From the NCBI RefSeq assembly GCF_010389155.1, contig NC_057762.1, forward strand, positions 36,640,055 through 36,704,054: a stretch of DNA of 64,000 nucleotides, given 5' to 3'. The DNA is from Erigeron canadensis (Eukaryota > Streptophyta > Magnoliopsida > Asterales > Asteraceae). Positions 61,001 to 64,000 of this stretch are shown piece after piece; position 1 is the first letter of the stretch; each line of letters begins with the position of its first letter. A program made the position numbers and the translations under genes. Under the pieces are notes generated by a model. It was not told the origin of the DNA, did no database searches, and saw nothing but the letters and a program-made list of their open reading frames with translations.

Positions 61001-63250
61001 GTGTTTCTTCAAATTGACAACCATTAAGTCATTTGCCATTCAACACAACATTCATAGTGTCAGAATTTAGCAGTTGTGTGCTGCTTATTTTTACAACAAA
61101 TTAAAAAGAAGCCCCAACCTCCCATAGTTGAGTTTGACTAATATAAGAAAGTCGATTTCCTCAACTGCTCAATCAGACAATCATTCAATTCTGATTAAAG
61201 TAGTGGCTCACAACACAAGAGAAAAAAACTGCAGTAAAGTTTTGAGAAATCCTTAAGATACGAACCTGTGGCTTGGATTGCTTTGTAGCTTTTTCATGCT
61301 TGATGTCCAAGGAAGCGACAATGTCCTCATCACGAGTTGTATTCAACTTCTTTGATGGGTGCTCATGCTTAAGGTGTTGCATTGACGGCCGGAGCTGCAC
61401 AGCTGCATGGACATGGTTGAGGTGCAACTGCAAAAGAAATTGAGAAAGAAGCATTTTATGGTTACAAATTAGGTAGCTTCTACCTGTTAAAACAGGTTTC
61501 ACATCCCACTTCTTAAAGATAAACTTACAGAAAAGTTCAAGCATAAACAAAGATTAGAGATATTTTTTCCTGTCGTATAGTCATAGCCCACAGGCTAAGA
61601 TAATACTTTCATCAATACACTTATTTTGGTGACCTCAGTGTTCGACAGCTCCGAAAAAGTGAGCTTAATTAAAATATCTGGGTTTCTTCTGAGATAGGCA
61701 TAAAGTTGATAGTGACGAGAAAACACACCTCATTTCCCATCAGAAGTCCTACGGCATAACGAGTTGTTGTCGGTGGCTGCCAAGCAGATGATAATACCTA
61801 AACATAATGAAGAACGTGATATTTAGGCAAAAACTAGGAAAACATAAAGCTATGCGGGACAAATAAGTCAACAATGAAAATAAGTATAAAGACAAGAAGC
61901 AGAAGCAGATGAATGACAACCTAAAGGTGATTTATTCTACTCTGGGTAAAAACAAGCACAGAAGGGTCACAGCTGTTTGTGACCTGGGCAATGTATTGAA
62001 TTATGATATTTGAAATAAACTGCAATATGATCATAACTGCGGGATAGGTTCAGTAAGCACTCATGCCCTGAAGCTGTAAGCACTAGATAGAACAGCTTCA
62101 GAGCATCCAATTATAAAATAAAAAAGCATGCAATCTCGAGATCATCCGTTAAGCTAGCTACCAAATGAACATATTGTGGTAGGCTGAAACTAAATTCATC
62201 TAGTAAACTACTAATTTAGTGTCTTCTGTCAACAAAAAAGAATATGTTTTGATAACATACTCAGCACCTTTTGATTTAGGTTTAAAAACAATTGCTCTTC
62301 GGAAAGCACACTAATGTAAAAATTGTAAGCATTGTTCACCCTGGGGGATTGCCCTATCATTCTATAGAGTATAATCACTCAGATGTATATTTCATACAAT
62401 AATCCAAGGACGATAGTTGTAGAACTTGACTCAAATAATAATCTACGAAATTATGAAAACATTTTCAATATCAAGATTTGCAACACAGTCAGTCTATTCC
62501 TTTGATACATTGACAGAAGAATAAAGACATACCTGCTTTGTCATTGCTCTGTCATCATTAGCAGCAGCATCAAAATTCTCGGAATCAACTTGCACAGACA
62601 TTTCGACCTCAACGTCCGCAGTCTCTTGATTCACCCTAACCTACAAATACAAATCATCCAAATAACTTACCATCTCACGCAAATCAAACCTAAAATCCAT
62701 TTAACATCAAAAGCAATCTATACGCTGCATACTTACCGTCTCACATCGCTCTTCTAGTTCATAAGGCCTCCAAATTGGTCTTAGAGGATATTGCCATACA
62801 CATAGCTGTAGATATATACAATTTTAAGTTAGATAGATACAATTAAATCGCTTTCTATAAAATTATCGAAAATTTAACCTTAGAATTGGAATCAAGAGAC
62901 GAATTATAGAAAACGTCGATTTCTCGAACAACTATATCCTCTTCATCTTCTTGTTCTATATGATTATCATTATCTATTTCCATAAACATGTGATCATCAG
63001 TATCAGTTTTGAGACTACCATTAGCATCTACAGCCGGTTTTTCGGTTTCGGCGGTTGAGTTAACCAGAGGTGGTTTTGAATCATCTGGCTCGATTTTCGG
63101 GACCGCGGGTGAAATCGGTACTGGTAGTGGTTCTGGCTCGAGCTTTGGCTTAGCTACAGGTTTGAATTTGGAGTTTTTAGGGGCGAATTTGCCGGTTTTT
63201 GTGGGTGGTGCCTTGGATGGACCGTCGAGGTCTTGGAAGTCGATGTCCAT
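52027..63250 (-). CDS. RNA polymerase III subunit RPC5 (Sin-like)
   Basis: RPC5 pairs with RPC4 in the TFIIF-like subcomplex of Pol III, acting in initiation and termination of tRNA and 5S rRNA transcription. Exons: 62879-63250, 62737-62805, 62533-62640, 61730-61798, 61266-61427, 59722-59769, 57861-57967, 57698-57766, 55733-55784, 53613-54196, 52867-53073, 52656-52776, 52027-52095. All are GT-AG and in phase: 678 aa, close to plant RPC5 length as I remember it. Start MDIDFQDLDGPSK, then a proline/lysine linker. The Sin_N core begins near 105 (DIVVREIDVFYN, QYPLRPIWRPYELEERCETV, RYAVGLLMGNELHLNHVHA, VQLRPSMQHL). The conserved C-terminus is VLNDLCVSKNSAWVLKSGDG. Introns are swollen by repeats (11.2-kb gene). 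Confidence 0.95.
54805..55434. mobile_element. PIF/Harbinger-like element in an RPC5 intron
   Basis: Inverted ends GACCATCGCCATT / GACCATCCCCATT are flanked by TCA (54802-54804) and TTA (55435-55437). The duplicated RPC5 segment shows the pre-insertion site with a single TTA (43437-43439), which fixes the borders and indicates a mutated TTA duplication. 630 bp, no transposase. Confidence 0.85.
58395..58850. repeat. possible retrotransposon LTR fragment in an RPC5 intron
   Basis: The word gaacacaaggatttacgtgg and the following ccacggggg segment resemble LTR sequences of plant Copia elements. No borders or target duplication found. Confidence 0.25.
59571..59674. repeat. 52-bp tandem duplication
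   Basis: Two units (59571-59622, 59623-59674) start gctggccc and end ctatat(a)aag-like, diverged at several positions. They lie in the intron between exons 57861-57967 and 59722-59769 of RPC5. Confidence 0.7.
60157..60718. repeat. 281-bp tandem duplication in an RPC5 intron
   Basis: Two adjacent units (about 60157-60437 and 60438-60718) both run from ggtctctcccactcc to tgttttcttaattaatg with only scattered differences. It lies in the intron between exons 59722-59769 and 61266-61427, so it does not change the protein. Confidence 0.9.
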
Positions 63251-63358
63251 AGAGCTGTGAAGATGGTAGTGGCACGGACGGAGCTGTGAAGAATGAAGAT
63301 GGCGGGGTGGTGGTGGACTGAAGGTGTGTGAGGGTTTTTGATGATACCACCGACTCTC

Positions 63359-63366
63359 TAGGGTTT
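63359..63366 (-). promoter_or_regulatory. telo box upstream of RPC5
   Basis: AAACCCTA on the minus strand, 109 bp upstream of the ATG. Telo boxes are common near the start sites of plant genes for the RNA and translation machinery. No TATA box is obvious. Confidence 0.5.
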
Positions 63367-63465
63367 TAGAAGGGAAAATCGAGACAATAGACAAATTTCG
63401 TTGCGTTTGTATCAAAATAGTCAGATTTTTTCAAATTATCACAAGATAGCCATATAAATCACAAT

Positions 63466-64000
63466 AATTGGACAAAATCGCATAAAGAACTTTAAAATCG
63501 CATAAAAAACCTTTTACAAAATCGCAATATGTTGACTATTTTTTTTTTCTTTTTGCAAAATTGCAATGTGTTTTGTTGTGATTATTGAGATTTTATTTTT
63601 TCTTTTAAACATACTAAATTATTACATGGTCCATGAATACAAAGCTTCAAATACATAAGAAACATACCGGAGACATGCTAATAATCCCCTAAGCTATCAG
63701 TCCCGAAAAGTGAAGAGTGTAAAGTTGATTTGATTTACCTTTTGATTTTGATCTTGATGAAAATCCATACTATCTCGATGGAGGAAAAGATGTTTGTGAT
63801 GAAATGGGTGCACCTCAATTCAGCCTTGTATGATTACGTTCTTTACAACGACTGCATGTTGTCGCTTTCCTCTCTTCACCCATAGACGGTAATCGTGATT
63901 TTACAACAAAACACATTGCGATTTTGAAAAGAAAAAAAAAAGTCAAAGTCAACATATTGCGATTTTGCAAAATCTCGTAGAGATTTTCAGAATCTCATAG
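63466..64000. mobile_element. TIR element at the RPC5 promoter, cut by the window end
   Basis: The left arm (about 63466-63583: aaaatcgcaatatgttgact ... attgcaatgtgttttgttgt) reappears inverted at about 63900-63980 (acaaaacacattgcgatttt ... gtcaacatattgcgatttt). The arms enclose about 320 bp without a gene. The right terminus is probably outside the window, so the family and target duplication cannot be read. Confidence 0.6.

Noticed and set aside
63251..63415. Upstream extension of the RPC5 frame by 55 codons
   Set aside because: It begins at a non-ATG codon and its residues are untypical; the ATG at 63250 gives the normal N-terminus.

Overview
The window is nuclear DNA of a flowering plant, almost certainly a eudicot. 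It is AT-rich, its genes have many introns with GT-AG borders, and all recognisable host genes lie on the minus strand among abundant plant transposons (Helitron-like, SINE, Stowaway, hAT, PIF/Harbinger, Mutator-like, LTR). Several repeat types resemble those I know from Asteraceae, but that family placement comes from memory and cannot be proved here.

Layout. 1-22.6 kb has no host gene. It holds short Helitron-like elements, a dead PIF/Harbinger ORF1-like gene, SINEs, a 9.3-kb LTR retrotransposon (7430-16750, 5-bp target duplication CTCAG) with no coding capacity, an 845-bp Mutator-like element with a 9-bp target duplication, and a Stowaway MITE. 23.0-36.6 kb carries two tandem paralogues of the large subunit of splicing factor U2AF (U2AF65). 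The upstream copy (30413-36577) encodes a full RS domain, two RRMs and a UHM, 605 aa. The downstream copy (23003-26772) encodes 459 aa, has lost most of the RS region, and lacks two introns in RRM1. 37-42 kb is decayed LTR-type DNA plus a striking 947-bp inverted duplication. 42.9-47.6 kb holds gene debris: a partial copy of RPC5 introns, a TIR-NBS-LRR leucine-rich-repeat fragment, and an F-box gene broken by frameshifts and a stop. 47.7-51.6 kb is a MITE cluster, two of them with perfect 8-bp hAT target duplications. 52.0-63.25 kb is a complete 13-exon gene for RNA polymerase III subunit RPC5 (678 aa by my splice model).

The intact genes act in general RNA metabolism: U2AF65 recognises polypyrimidine tracts at 3' splice sites, and RPC5 belongs to the RPC4/RPC5 initiation-termination subcomplex of Pol III. 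They share no operon-like relation. I found no CRISPR array, tRNA gene, rRNA gene or unmistakably new system. The most interesting signals are the RS-poor U2AF65 paralogue, the long inverted duplication at 41-42 kb, and the RPC5 partial duplication, which preserves the empty site of a PIF-like element now in the RPC5 gene.
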